From contig JAXGMV010000001.1 in NCBI GenBank assembly GCA_040768445.1, positions 992,001-1,056,000 on the forward strand: DNA of 64,000 bases. Reading direction: 5' to 3'. Origin of the DNA: JAXGMV01 sp040768445 (GTDB lineage Bacteria; Chloroflexota; Anaerolineae; Anaerolineales; Anaerolineaceae). The stretch's first letter is position 1. Each line of letters begins with the position of its first letter. The position numbers and the translations under genes were made by a program. Below, piece by piece: positions 26,260 to 35,039 of this stretch. The notes beneath the pieces were generated by a model. The model saw only the letters and a list, made by a program, of their open reading frames with translations. It made no database searches and had not been told where the DNA came from.

Positions 26260-26300
26260 CATCAAACGCCTGGGTGAGGGGGGCACCCAGACGTTTGATG
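26260..26300 (-). terminator. Long hairpin, terminator of the peptidase operon
   Basis: ATCAAACG-c-CTGGGTG (26261-26276) pairs with CACCCAG-a-CGTTTGAT (26284-26299), extended by C26260-G26300, with one internal mismatch. Read on the minus strand it is followed by CTTTTAC. It lies 75 bases beyond the end of the M42 peptidase gene. It may also insulate the nitrilase-nadE promoter region. Confidence 0.75.
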
Positions 26301-26375
26301 AATAAAATATATCATAATCACTTCGTTAATGCAAGGATTTAGTTAATCTTTTTTCTTCCAGAAACCTTAAATTTT

Positions 26376-27461
26376 TTAGCGCAGGCTCTCTTTAAAGTGC
26401 ACCAGGTCAGCATTGGTCAGGCGTTTGATCACCTCCACCAGCGTGTTGACCGTCGCCACGTAGCGATCCTTGTGGACGAATGCCCGCGGTGTGAGCACGT
26501 ACAGCGTGGGAATGGACAGGCAGATGGTGATGATGCCATCAAACAGGCGGTGAATCTCGAATGCCTCGCCGCCGCCGTAGTTCTGGATGATGATTTCCAC
26601 CGGGTAGCCCAGGTCAGCGGCTGCCTGCTGGATGAAACGGGAGAGCGCCTGGTTGCCGAGCACCTTTGAATCCACGTGCCGTATCACCACGCCGCCGGCC
26701 AGCTTGTGACCGTCAGGGTCGCAGCCGGGGTAATCGTCGCACTTTGCTACGTCCACGGTGATGGCGATATCCGGGTGCACGCGGTAGGCGCAGGTCTTGC
26801 CGCCGCGGTAGCCCACCTCTTCCTGGCCGGTGCCGCAGGCGTACACATCCGCGGCATGGCTGGCGCCGCGCAGTTCCTTCATCACATCTATCAGGATGTT
26901 GATACCAACACGGTCGTCCCAGGCTTTGGCCGCCATCACGTCTGGGTCAGCCATCTCACGGAACTCCACCCGCATGCTCACCGGGTCACCGGGCGCCACG
27001 CCCAGCGCCAGCAGGGCCTCGCGGCTGCGCAAGCCGGTGTCAACGTAGAGTTCATCCAGGTTGCGGTAGCGCGGCGGCTGATTGTCCTCGCCGGGGAAGT
27101 GGGTGCCAAAGATGCCGGGCACCTGGCGCCCAGAGGCAGTGTTGATAAAGACTTCCTGCCCGATGATGGTGTACGTCCACCAGTGGCTGAGCGTAGTGAC
27201 CCGTACGAAGCCGTTGGCGTCAATTTTGGTGACGAGGAAGCCGATCTCATCGGCGTGCGCCGAGAGCATCACCTTTGGTCCGGCGCCGCTGCCCTGCTTG
27301 TAACCGATCAGCGAGCCGAGGTTGTCGTAATCAAACGAATCCACGCAGTCTTCCAGTGCCTGCTTCATCAGGCGCGTCACCGGTGCCTCTCCGCCTGAGA
27401 GCGCGGCAGCTTCAGTGATGGTCTTGATGCGCTGCAGATCGAGGGTTTCTTTGGTCAGCAT
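26376..27461 (-). CDS. M42-family metallopeptidase
   Basis: 361 residues, the usual length for M42 aminopeptidases, which form large tetrahedral cytosolic complexes and trim oligopeptides. Metal ligands and catalytic residues appear in order: His69 in MLSAHADEIGF, Asp in AKAWDDRVG, Glu-Glu in GTGQEEVGYRGG, Asp in ITVDVAKCDD and a late His in RAFVHKDR. The family also contains deblocking enzymes, so the exact specificity is open. It follows a cupin and an M28-type peptidase gene in the same direction and probably shares their transcript. Confidence 0.92.
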   Translation of the reverse strand: MLTKETLDLQRIKTITEAAALSGGEAPVTRLMKQALEDCVDSFDYDNLGSLIGYKQGSGAGPKVMLSAHADEIGFLVTKIDANGFVRVTTLSHWWTYTIIGQEVFINTASGRQVPGIFGTHFPGEDNQPPRYRNLDELYVDTGLRSREALLALGVAPGDPVSMRVEFREMADPDVMAAKAWDDRVGINILIDVMKELRGASHAADVYACGTGQEEVGYRGGKTCAYRVHPDIAITVDVAKCDDYPGCDPDGHKLAGGVVIRHVDSKVLGNQALSRFIQQAAADLGYPVEIIIQNYGGGEAFEIHRLFDGIITICLSIPTLYVLTPRAFVHKDRYVATVNTLVEVIKRLTNADLVHFKESLR

Positions 27462-27478
27462 TGGTCAGCCCCCGGGCG

Positions 27479-27823
27479 CTATGCCAGCACAATCGCCAGC
27501 ATGCGGGCGGTTTTCTTGCCGGTGTTCTTGGCGCTGTGCGTGCCGCCGGCGCCAGTGATCATCACATCGCCCTTCTTCATCACGCTTTCCACGCCGTTGT
27601 CGGTCACGGTCAGCTTGCCGTCCAGGATGTAGTAAATCTCGGCATCCGGGTCATGCGGGTGCAGGCCGATGGACTCGCCGGGCTTGATCTTGAGCACCGC
27701 CGCCAGGTTCACCTTGCCAAAACACTCCTCTGCTTCCAGCAAATGCGCCATCTTGATGGTGCCCTCACCGCCGCGTATGTTCTCGCGATGTTCAATACGC
27801 CGTTCTTTTTTATGCCTGATCAT
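27479..27823 (-). CDS. Cupin-domain protein
   Basis: 114-residue single-domain cupin. Metal-binding pattern residues are in GESIGLHPHDPDAEIYYILDG (first cupin motif with His, His and Glu) and in the second motif GGTHSAKNTG. The ATG at 27823 is chosen because AAAGGAG lies directly upstream and overlaps the stop region of the preceding peptidase gene. An upstream ATG at 27844 would place the ribosome-binding site inside the gene. Small cupins bind metals, sugars or act as isomerases. The position between two peptidase genes is the only hint of role. Confidence 0.8.
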   Translation of the reverse strand: MIRHKKERRIEHRENIRGGEGTIKMAHLLEAEECFGKVNLAAVLKIKPGESIGLHPHDPDAEIYYILDGKLTVTDNGVESVMKKGDVMITGAGGTHSAKNTGKKTARMLAIVLA

Positions 27824-27824
27824 C

Positions 27825-29828
27825 TTAATCTCCTTTGATGCCAATAAGATTCAACAGCTTAAGCAGCTGTACCAGCTCATGGGTATATTCTACGCTGCCG
27901 TCATCGGTTTCGAGCATCGCCAACCGGGCGATCTCCCACAGGCTGCGCTCACCGTTTGTGTAGAACTGGACCACGCCGTCAAAGACGTGCCCGCTGGTGA
28001 GTTTATCGCGTTTTTTCTTGGTGAAGGCTTTGTACGCCGCCATCTTCTCCGCATCACCCAGCGCAAAGTCATCCAGGTGCATCGGCGGCGGGTAAGCCTT
28101 GCGGTACGGCACGTACTGGTATTCCGCCGGCGTTTCAGGCGCAGTATAGACAAAACCGGGTGCATACTCCTCGCAGTAGCGCGCCCAGATGCCATCGGCA
28201 AATGTCTTCAGCAGGGCGTTTTCAGATGCTGCCGCCTTCTCAACAGCAGCCCGCTCATCACCGCTGAAAAAGCTGCCAAAGGTGTTGTTGCCGCCCTGGT
28301 AATGCCAGGTAAGGTGCTGGATCTTCTCATACACCCAGCCCGCTTCTGACTTCTTTTCAGCCGCGCGCTTGACCAGGTGCGACAAATCCTTGAGGAAGCG
28401 CTCGCGGCTCCGGTTCATCACCAGCCGGGCGTCTTCCAGCGTGAGGTTCGCCAGCGTGTACACGTACGCGGCGCAGATGGACGCTGACTTGTGCAGGATG
28501 AACGGGTCAACCGCCTCGGGCGTGTCGCCGCTGGTGTGATAGTTGAAGTCCGGCCACTGGCCCAGCATGAAGGTGGGGATATTGATGGCCGGGTCAGAGA
28601 GCACGTAATGGTCGCTGCCGCCCTCGAACTCACCGACGGCGCTGTTGAACATGGCAATCGACTCGTCACGCGACATATCCGGCACGTTCTTCTTGACATC
28701 GTCCAGCACCAGCGCGGCCAGGTCGAGCACAAAACTGGGGCAGGCGTGCGGGTAACCGGACAGCGTTAGCGGACCGTAGCCGTAGGACTGACGCCCGCCG
28801 ACCATGTCGAGGTTAATGCCGGCCTTGACCTTGCGTTTGCCTTCGCCAATCTCCGCCAGGTAGGCATAGGTACCGGTGAACTCCGGCACAAAGATGACTC
28901 GCACGCCGCGCTTGAGCGGCTGGAGCTTGCCGGAAGCGGTCAGGTCGTACAGCACCTTCAGGGCTTCCATCGAAGCCGCCACGCCGCTGGCGTTGTCATT
29001 GGCTGACATGCGCGGGTGGCACAGATGCGCCACCACCAAAATCTCCTCGTCGGTCTCGCCGGGCAAGAAGGCATCCACCACCTCGATGTGCCCGTCGTAG
29101 ATGGCGGAATCAATGTAGCAGTTCGCCGTGGGATATGGGGGTTTGCTGGGGTCCTTCTCATGTTCCTCAGCGGTCTTGCGACACAGCGTTGCCAGATCAT
29201 CGCCCTGGCGCGGGGTGAGCACAAACCCGAAGGTGTGCGGCTCATCGTCGGTGTGCTTCCACCAGAACGAGGTGTAGTTGCGGATATCGAGCAGTTCGTA
29301 GCGCTCACGCACGTTCTTCATGGTGCGGATGAAATCGGTGACAATACCGGCCGCGCCGCGCTCCTTGATTGCCCAGTCCATGAAGCCTTCAAAGTGCTCG
29401 CGCACAAAGATCAGCTTACCCTTCAGGTCCAACCCTTCGTAGGCAGCCGGGTCAGCGCCCTTGTCGAGCATCACAATCGGCAGGGGCTCCTGGCGGTGGT
29501 CGCATGGGTAGCTCTTCTGCAGGATGGACATGGCGTTGGTCTTGAAATCCGCCAGCCGGCTCTCCGAAGTGGACAGCTGCAGCCAGGCATCTCGGCAGTC
29601 CCATTCTTTGAACATCTTGGATGTCAGGTACCAGGTCTTGCCGTCGGCTTCGTAGGAACGGATGACCGCATCCAGTCCGTCAGCCTGCATGCGCTGGCAG
29701 ACGTGCTCTGCCGCGGCACGGTAGCCGGTGGACGCCTGGATACGGTGGAAGTTGGCGATCTCACGCACGCGCTGGTGGGTGCGCTCGCCGGAAATGGTGT
29801 TTTTGATGGTCTCAAGGTTTTCCCGCAT
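27825..29828 (-). CDS. M28-type metallopeptidase with PA domain
   Basis: 667 residues without a signal peptide. After an N-terminal helical part (RVREIANFHRIQASTGY) there is a PA-like insertion (EGLDLKGKLIFVREHFEG). The catalytic domain near residue 270 contains VVAHLCHPRMSANDNASG with zinc-ligand His and Asp, then VIFVPEFTGTYAYLAE with a Glu, and EGGSDHYVL. The arrangement resembles DUF4910/M28 aminopeptidases. A C-terminal region of about 200 residues, including a winged-helix-like GERSLWEIARLAMLE, has no clear match. AGGAGAG precedes the ATG. It heads a unit with the cupin and M42 genes. Confidence 0.82.
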   Translation of the reverse strand: MRENLETIKNTISGERTHQRVREIANFHRIQASTGYRAAAEHVCQRMQADGLDAVIRSYEADGKTWYLTSKMFKEWDCRDAWLQLSTSESRLADFKTNAMSILQKSYPCDHRQEPLPIVMLDKGADPAAYEGLDLKGKLIFVREHFEGFMDWAIKERGAAGIVTDFIRTMKNVRERYELLDIRNYTSFWWKHTDDEPHTFGFVLTPRQGDDLATLCRKTAEEHEKDPSKPPYPTANCYIDSAIYDGHIEVVDAFLPGETDEEILVVAHLCHPRMSANDNASGVAASMEALKVLYDLTASGKLQPLKRGVRVIFVPEFTGTYAYLAEIGEGKRKVKAGINLDMVGGRQSYGYGPLTLSGYPHACPSFVLDLAALVLDDVKKNVPDMSRDESIAMFNSAVGEFEGGSDHYVLSDPAINIPTFMLGQWPDFNYHTSGDTPEAVDPFILHKSASICAAYVYTLANLTLEDARLVMNRSRERFLKDLSHLVKRAAEKKSEAGWVYEKIQHLTWHYQGGNNTFGSFFSGDERAAVEKAAASENALLKTFADGIWARYCEEYAPGFVYTAPETPAEYQYVPYRKAYPPPMHLDDFALGDAEKMAAYKAFTKKKRDKLTSGHVFDGVVQFYTNGERSLWEIARLAMLETDDGSVEYTHELVQLLKLLNLIGIKGD

Positions 29829-29889
29829 GTGGGTCTCTCCTGTGATTAGGGTGGAAGTGTGTGGGTCTCTGAGATTGATTGTACTGTGT

Positions 29890-30084
29890 GCGGGTGAATT
29901 TAACCAACCGATCAGGGTGGGGAAAATGTGATTGGGTGGTGGCTGGCGTGGGTATTCGCAGGGGACGACCCGGTACCCGGAGTAGGGCGGATTTCCATAT
30001 CCGCCATAAAACCGTTGGGGGTGAGTAACTCGATCTGCTCTAGAAGCGGGTGAATTTGACCAATCGATCAGGACGGGGGAAATG
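29890..30084. repeat. 40-bp direct repeat flanking a GGCGGAT hairpin
   Basis: GCGGGTGAATTTAACCAACC and its continuation (29890-29928) recurs as GCGGGTGAATTTGACCAATC with continuation (30046-30084), about 85% identical. Between them lies a GGCGGAT/ATCCGCC hairpin (29986-30005) inside GTAGGGCGGAT...CCATAAAAC, a copy of the dispersed family seen at 14943 and 15367. The arrangement could be a duplication that carried or flanked the repeat. No gene is visible. Confidence 0.7.
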
Positions 30085-30478
30085 ATGTTGGAGGAGGTGG
30101 GTAGGTATAATCCCTCACCTCAATCCTCTGCCTACTGCATGCTGCGCGATCCCGACGAGAGAGGAAGCAACAAGCTGTCTGAGCAGCGGAACGTCCCGGT
30201 GACTGCCGAAGGTACCGGAAGCGCACTCAGTACGCTGTATGTCCCCGTCAGGGGATTGAAGGCAGGGGAACATAGCCCAGGGTCATAACCAAGTACTAAA
30301 GGGTAACCTGTTTTTTTCTGGATACGATCAGTTGAGGTAGGGGCGACCCAGTGGGTCGCGAAGCACTCTGTAAGAGTCGCCGCGTACAAAGACCTGCAAC
30401 CTTCGCTATGCTCAGGGATCGGGTTCCCGGCGGCTGCTAAAGATACTGGAACTCCCTAACCAAGTCGATCACTGGTAT
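30085..30478. repeat. Non-coding region with dispersed repeat fragments
   Basis: This region holds a CCCTCACCTCAATCCTCTG block (30113) related by inversion to 15449-15506, including the shared GCATGCTGCGCGATCCCGA-type core. A GTCCCCGTCAGGGGATTGAAG block (30241) and GTAGGGGCGACCCAGTGGGT with GCGAAGCACTCTGTAAGAG (30338-30378) recur near 32193 and 15198. No supportable gene is present. Confidence 0.6.
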
Positions 30479-32080
30479 TTAATTATCAAACATGGCTTCG
30501 GCAAATTCAGGAATAATTATCATCGGAGCAACCGGGATAAGTAGCCCGTTTTGTGGTGATTTTTGACCCTCAATGATGGCGCGAAAGTCCATGATTTGTT
30601 CGGCGTAATCCACCTCAGCAAATGTTACGTGATCAAATAATACCAGTCCATATTGGGTGCCTACCGGGTAGTGGTGCAACATGTACTGGGCCAGATCTGT
30701 TTCTTTAGTAATCTTATCATGAATCACAAAGGAAGATTCTGTGCTAAACAGGCGCCCAGCATCATATTCTCCCCGTTGGAGGGCTTGTGAATCAAGGGCT
30801 CTTCCCAGGCCGATGTTATAAAAACTTTGTGCAATAGGAACGTTAACCAGTACCGTGGCAAAAAGCTGATAATCACCGGTGGTGGTGGGGACAAAAACCG
30901 CATGTTCTACTAGATCATGTCCTTCGACATAACGACTACCGCCAAAGATGCCACTGAAAACATATGCTGTCAGGCTATCATTGACCGGGACACTGCCCAA
31001 ATATCCCAGTGGCAGCTTTTCTCCTTGGGCATCGATAATCGGAGTGGTTAATTCCGGCAAGGTCAGTGTCCTTAGCCACTCAGCTGAATCATCATCGGGA
31101 TTGTTTCCTATAAGCATTTTGTTTATCCCAATTTCAGGTACGTAGGTAATCCACTCACCCTGGTCGGTCAATTGCATCACCCTAAGTAGGGGTTCGGCCT
31201 GGGGATCTTTGGGAGAGGCAATCGCCACGGTGCGGCCATCGGAGAGGGTTTCAATGTGATCAATCTTGCCTTGCCATTCCGGCGGGATGGTGGCCATGGG
31301 ATTTTTAATCCAACCACGTTTGGCATCCCAAACTTTGAGGGATTGACCATTTTTGACCTCAACCCATTGTTGATCCAAATTGTCCAGGGTGGCGCCAATG
31401 GTGTTTAAAAAGGCAATCACGTTGCCCTCGGCATCCAATTTACCTATATAGGCGTGGCCATCATCACCAACAAACAGCTCCACCGGACCACCAGCATCAA
31501 TCCATTCCGAAGTCGAGTCCGAGCTCCAGTAGCCGGGATCGCTGTCTTTGAGGGCGCCATCAGCATTAAAATTGAGCAGGATTTGGGTTCCTTTGGTAAG
31601 CAGAGAATAGGTTTGACCCTCGACAGTGGCTTGTTTGAGCTCAATGCCCTGGTTTCCCAGTTCTCCTGCATAGGTCTCCATGGCACTGAGGAAGTCGGCA
31701 TCGTCACCTCTCATTCCCACTTGCTGTCGGTACAGGGCATAGACGGCATGGGCATCGACCAGGTCAAATGAACCATGATCAAGGTTGACATACGTGTCGA
31801 AGTTGGGCGGTGTAACAGGTAGAAGATCATCAACAGCAGAAGTGATGGGGCTGGGCTCAACGATAGGCGTTGGTGTGGGTTCAGGTGTGGGCGTGCTGGT
31901 GGGCAAGGCTGGTTCAGCGGTTGCTGAAGCGGTTGGGACAGCCACCGGTGCAGGGGTGCAGGATGCAATCAAGAATAGTATCAGTACCGCAGCCAGCCGC
32001 ACGCAGTAACTGGCAACCCGACTGGCATACGGGTGATAAATTTGATGGCTGGTACAAGTTGGTGTAGCGTGTGTGTTCAT
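30479..32080 (-). CDS. Large lipoprotein of unknown function
   Basis: 533 residues. A signal peptide with a hydrophobic core LAAVLILFLIASC ends in a lipobox, followed by a long Thr/Pro/Glu linker to about residue 85. The remaining 450 residues look like a soluble extracytoplasmic region with no family I can name. Aromatic/acidic stretches such as DPGYWSSDSTSEWIDAGG and the C-terminal sortase-like-sounding HHYPVGTQYGLVLFDHV are visible but not diagnostic. AGGAGGG supports the ATG at 32080. The gene is flanked on both sides by repeat-rich non-coding DNA and stands alone. Confidence 0.8.
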   Translation of the reverse strand: MNTHATPTCTSHQIYHPYASRVASYCVRLAAVLILFLIASCTPAPVAVPTASATAEPALPTSTPTPEPTPTPIVEPSPITSAVDDLLPVTPPNFDTYVNLDHGSFDLVDAHAVYALYRQQVGMRGDDADFLSAMETYAGELGNQGIELKQATVEGQTYSLLTKGTQILLNFNADGALKDSDPGYWSSDSTSEWIDAGGPVELFVGDDGHAYIGKLDAEGNVIAFLNTIGATLDNLDQQWVEVKNGQSLKVWDAKRGWIKNPMATIPPEWQGKIDHIETLSDGRTVAIASPKDPQAEPLLRVMQLTDQGEWITYVPEIGINKMLIGNNPDDDSAEWLRTLTLPELTTPIIDAQGEKLPLGYLGSVPVNDSLTAYVFSGIFGGSRYVEGHDLVEHAVFVPTTTGDYQLFATVLVNVPIAQSFYNIGLGRALDSQALQRGEYDAGRLFSTESSFVIHDKITKETDLAQYMLHHYPVGTQYGLVLFDHVTFAEVDYAEQIMDFRAIIEGQKSPQNGLLIPVAPMIIIPEFAEAMFDN

Positions 32081-32192
32081 GCTGCCTGTCCCTCCTGGTG
32101 TGATGGGTTAATTATACCGTTTGAGGGGCAAAATAATGTGGAGTTAGTAATTGAGCCTGCCATGCCTGGTAGCTGACCGTGCTATGTCTCAA

Positions 32193-32330
32193 GTAGGGTG
32201 CGACCGACTGGGACGCGAAGCACTCTGTAAGAGGCGCCCCAAGAGTGCGACGAACACGCTGACTCCCTAAGGTTCCGGTGGCTGAGCCTGTCGAAGCCAA
32301 GGGACATTGTGCCTGTCCTGAGTAGCAATA
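32193..32330. repeat. Dispersed repeat fragments upstream of the Cd/Zn operon
   Basis: GTAGGGTGCGACCGACTGGG with GCGAAGCACTCTGTAAGAGG (32193-32234) closely matches 30338-30379. It is followed by GGTGGCTGAGCCTGTCGAAG (32277-32297), a member of the GCTGAGCC...GAAG family also seen near 15550 and 42410. Confidence 0.65.
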
Positions 32331-32373
32331 TTCCCCCTCGCGAATAGCTTAACTGATGATTCACCACAGGTGC

Positions 32374-32402
32374 TTGCCAGCAGTTACCTCTTACACTATA
32401 AT
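32374..32402 (+). promoter_or_regulatory. Promoter of the cadC-cadA operon
   Basis: TTGCCA (32374-32379) and TATAAT (32397-32402) are spaced by exactly 17 bases. The -10 box directly abuts the inverted repeat at 32403-32430, so a bound repressor would block RNA polymerase. Confidence 0.8.
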
Positions 32403-32430
32403 ATATGAATACTTATTCAAGTGTTCATAT
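32403..32430. promoter_or_regulatory. ArsR/SmtB-family operator
   Basis: Inverted repeat with 12-base arms, ATATGAATACTT and AAGTGTTCATAT, complementary at 11 of 12 positions around a 4-base centre (ATTC). Imperfect 12-n-12 repeats containing TGAA/TTCA are typical operators of SmtB, ZiaR and CadC. It covers the expected transcription start and lies 22 bases before the regulator ATG. Confidence 0.85.
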
Positions 32431-32452
32431 GATTTGGAAAAGAGGTGATCAC

Positions 32453-32821
32453 ATGACGACTAAACTGCCGCCGGTTGATGTTTGTGACTGCGAAGCCATC
32501 CATGAAGATACGGTCAAACAGGTGCGGGAAAAGATGCCGCAGGAAGAGACGCTCTATGACCTGGCAGAGTTGTTCAAGGTATTTGGTGATTCCACACGTA
32601 TCAGAATCCTGTGGGCGCTGGACGAATCCGAGATGTGCGTGTGTGACATCTCTTTTCTATTAAATATGACGCAGTCCGCAATTTCGCATCAACTGCGGGT
32701 CTTGAAACAGGCCTCCCTGGTGAAAAGCCGCCGCGAAGGCAAGATTGTCTACTACTCCCTGGCAGATGGGCATGTTAAGCAGATCTTCGACCAGGGCTTA
32801 ACCCATATATCCGAAGAATAG
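32453..32821 (+). CDS. cadC: CadC-type metal-responsive ArsR/SmtB repressor
   Basis: 122-residue winged-helix repressor. An N-terminal Cys pair (Cys11 and Cys13 in DVCDCEA) and the alpha3 pair (Cys62 and Cys64 in MCVCDIS) form the type-alpha3N site that senses Cd, Pb or Zn. The recognition helix region is MTQSAISHQLRVLKQASLV, followed by the wing RREGKIVYYSL. Metal binding releases the repressor from its operator. The ATG at 32453 follows GAGGTGA. The longer frame to 32405 would start inside the operator and is rejected. The target transporter gene starts 18 bases downstream. Confidence 0.92.
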   Translation: MTTKLPPVDVCDCEAIHEDTVKQVREKMPQEETLYDLAELFKVFGDSTRIRILWALDESEMCVCDISFLLNMTQSAISHQLRVLKQASLVKSRREGKIVYYSLADGHVKQIFDQGLTHISEE

Positions 32822-32839
32822 CGTCACCAGGAGAGTTTC

Positions 32840-35029
32840 ATGGCTAAACAGGAACTGGTTTTGGACGGCCTGGACTGCGCCAGCTGCGCAGCGAAAATCG
32901 AGGCCGAAGTATGCCGCCTGGCGGGGGTAACATCTGCAACAGTTGATTTTGTCTCACAGAAGCTGACACTGGAAACAGACCCCGGCCTGCCGGCCGGATC
33001 GCTCAACCCAATCATCACAGGAACCATCAAGAGAATTGAACCGGATATCAAGATCGTCTTCCCGGACAAAGCCAATGCTGGTGCACAGGACGAGAATAAG
33101 AAGTTAAGCCTGAAGCATGATGTTACCCGGCTGATTCTCGGCGGAGCGGTTTTTGCCGTCGCAGTGCTGTTCGACTTTCAAACCTGGCTTGAGCTTGCTT
33201 TGTTCCTGACCAGCTATGCCATTGTGGGCGGGCCGGTTGTACTCAAGGCTGTCACCGGCATCGCCAGGGGGCAGGTCTTCAGTGAGCACTTCCTGATGAC
33301 CATTGCAACCATCGGTGCTTTCTTTATTGGCGAATATCCTGAAGGTGTGGCGGTGATGTTGTTCTACCTGGTGGGTGAATTATTCCAGGATGCGGCGGTT
33401 GATCACTCGCGCAAGTCGATCAGCGCGCTGATGGATATCCGGCCTGACTATGCCAATCTCAAGCTGGGCGAGGAACTGCGCAAGGTCTCACCCGAATCTG
33501 TGACGATCGGTGACCTCATCTTGGTCAAGCCGGGTGAGAAGATCCCGCTGGACGGCAGGGTGATTGCCGGCACGTCGCTGGTGGATACTGCCGCGCTGAC
33601 TGGCGAATCGCTGCCGCGTGAACTGGCCCCCGGTAGTGAGGCATTGAGCGGCTTCATTAACAAGAACGGCGTTTTGACCGTTGAAGTGACCAAAGCTTTC
33701 GGCGAATCCACCGTCTCTAAGATTTTGGACCTGGTGCAGAACGCCAGCAGCCGCAAAGCGCCCACCGAGCAGTTTATCACCCGCTTCGCCCGCTACTACA
33801 CGCCCGCCGTGGTCTTCAGTGCCCTGGCGCTGGCGGTGATACCGCCCCTGGTGATCCCGGGAGCGATGTTCTCTGACTGGGTTTACCGGGCGCTGGTGTT
33901 CCTGGTGGTCTCCTGCCCGTGCGCACTGGTCATTTCCATTCCGCTGGGCTTCTTTGGCGGCATTGGCGGAGCCTCTAAACGTGGCATCCTGGTGAAGGGC
34001 AGCAATTATCTCGAAGCGCTCAACCAGGTTGAAACTGTTGTCTTTGACAAGACCGGCACGCTCACCAAAGGCGTGTTCGAAGTGGTGCAGGTGACCCCCG
34101 CCGCCGGCTTTACACAAGCACAAGTAATCGAAGCAGCCGCGTATGCTGAAGGACATTCCAGCCACCCGATTGCCCAATCCATCCTCAAGGCTTACGGCAC
34201 AGCGCTTGACCTGGCAAGGATTGAGACCTACGAAGAGCTGGCCGGCTATGGCGTGAGAGCCAGTCTGGATGGTAAGACCGTGCTCGCCGGCAGCGTTCGC
34301 CTGATGCAGGAAGAACAAATCTCCACGCAAGCGGTGGATGCCAACGGCACGGTTGAAGCCACCGGTATTGGAACGGTGGAAGCAACCGGCACAGTTGTCC
34401 ATGTTGCCATCAACAAAGTCTATACTGGCAGCCTGGTCATTGCCGATGCAGTCAAGGAAGATTCGGCAGCGGCGATCAGGGGATTGAAGGCTCTGGGTAT
34501 AAAGAAAACCGTCATGTTAACCGGTGACAGCCAGGCGGTGGGTGAGCACATTGCCCGCCAGCTGGGTGTGGACGAGGTTTATGCATCCCTGCTGCCGGCC
34601 GACAAGGTTGAAAAAATCGAAGCGCTGCTTGCCACCGTATCGGTGGCTTCCACAGGCACGCTGGGAGCGGGCAAGTCACGCGGGAAGGTTGTATTTGTGG
34701 GTGATGGCATCAACGATGCGCCGGTGCTTGCAAGGGCGGATATCGGCGTGGCCATGGGTGGGCTGGGCTCGGATGCCGCCATCCAGGCGGCAGACATCGT
34801 CATCATGACCGACGAACCCTCACGGCTTGTGACGGCAATCAAGATTGCCAGGCGTACACGAGCAATTGTCTTCCAGAATATCGCCTTTGCGCTGGGTGTG
34901 AAAGCCATCTTCCTGGCGCTGGGTGCGGCCGGCCAAGCCTCGATGTGGGAAGCAGTTTTTGCCGACATGGGCGTGGCGCTGATCGCTATCTTCAACGCCC
35001 TGCGCGTGATGAATACCAGGAGCATCTGA
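32840..35029 (+). CDS. cadA: Cd/Zn/Pb-exporting P1B-type ATPase
   Basis: 729-residue membrane pump. It has an N-terminal HMA domain with GLDCASC (Cys13, Cys16) and a membrane part with the metal-site motif CPC (359-361) in VSCPCALVIS, which marks the Cd/Zn/Pb group. The actuator motif is TGES, the phosphorylation site Asp403 is in DKTGTLTKG, HP is in GHSSHPIAQS, and the hinge is GDGINDAPVLA. In the nucleotide-binding part a short internal duplication, GTVEATG repeated (about residues 507-519), sits before VVHVAINK. The gene is regulated by the CadC-type repressor in front of it. Confidence 0.94.
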   Translation: MAKQELVLDGLDCASCAAKIEAEVCRLAGVTSATVDFVSQKLTLETDPGLPAGSLNPIITGTIKRIEPDIKIVFPDKANAGAQDENKKLSLKHDVTRLILGGAVFAVAVLFDFQTWLELALFLTSYAIVGGPVVLKAVTGIARGQVFSEHFLMTIATIGAFFIGEYPEGVAVMLFYLVGELFQDAAVDHSRKSISALMDIRPDYANLKLGEELRKVSPESVTIGDLILVKPGEKIPLDGRVIAGTSLVDTAALTGESLPRELAPGSEALSGFINKNGVLTVEVTKAFGESTVSKILDLVQNASSRKAPTEQFITRFARYYTPAVVFSALALAVIPPLVIPGAMFSDWVYRALVFLVVSCPCALVISIPLGFFGGIGGASKRGILVKGSNYLEALNQVETVVFDKTGTLTKGVFEVVQVTPAAGFTQAQVIEAAAYAEGHSSHPIAQSILKAYGTALDLARIETYEELAGYGVRASLDGKTVLAGSVRLMQEEQISTQAVDANGTVEATGIGTVEATGTVVHVAINKVYTGSLVIADAVKEDSAAAIRGLKALGIKKTVMLTGDSQAVGEHIARQLGVDEVYASLLPADKVEKIEALLATVSVASTGTLGAGKSRGKVVFVGDGINDAPVLARADIGVAMGGLGSDAAIQAADIVIMTDEPSRLVTAIKIARRTRAIVFQNIAFALGVKAIFLALGAAGQASMWEAVFADMGVALIAIFNALRVMNTRSI

Positions 35030-35039
35030 GGGGGTGGGG

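Noticed and set aside
33488..34402. Long open frame antisense to the Cd/Zn ATPase
   Set aside because: It lies entirely opposite a well-conserved ATPase. The product is His/Gln/Arg-rich without any family character, as expected for GC-rich antisense frames.
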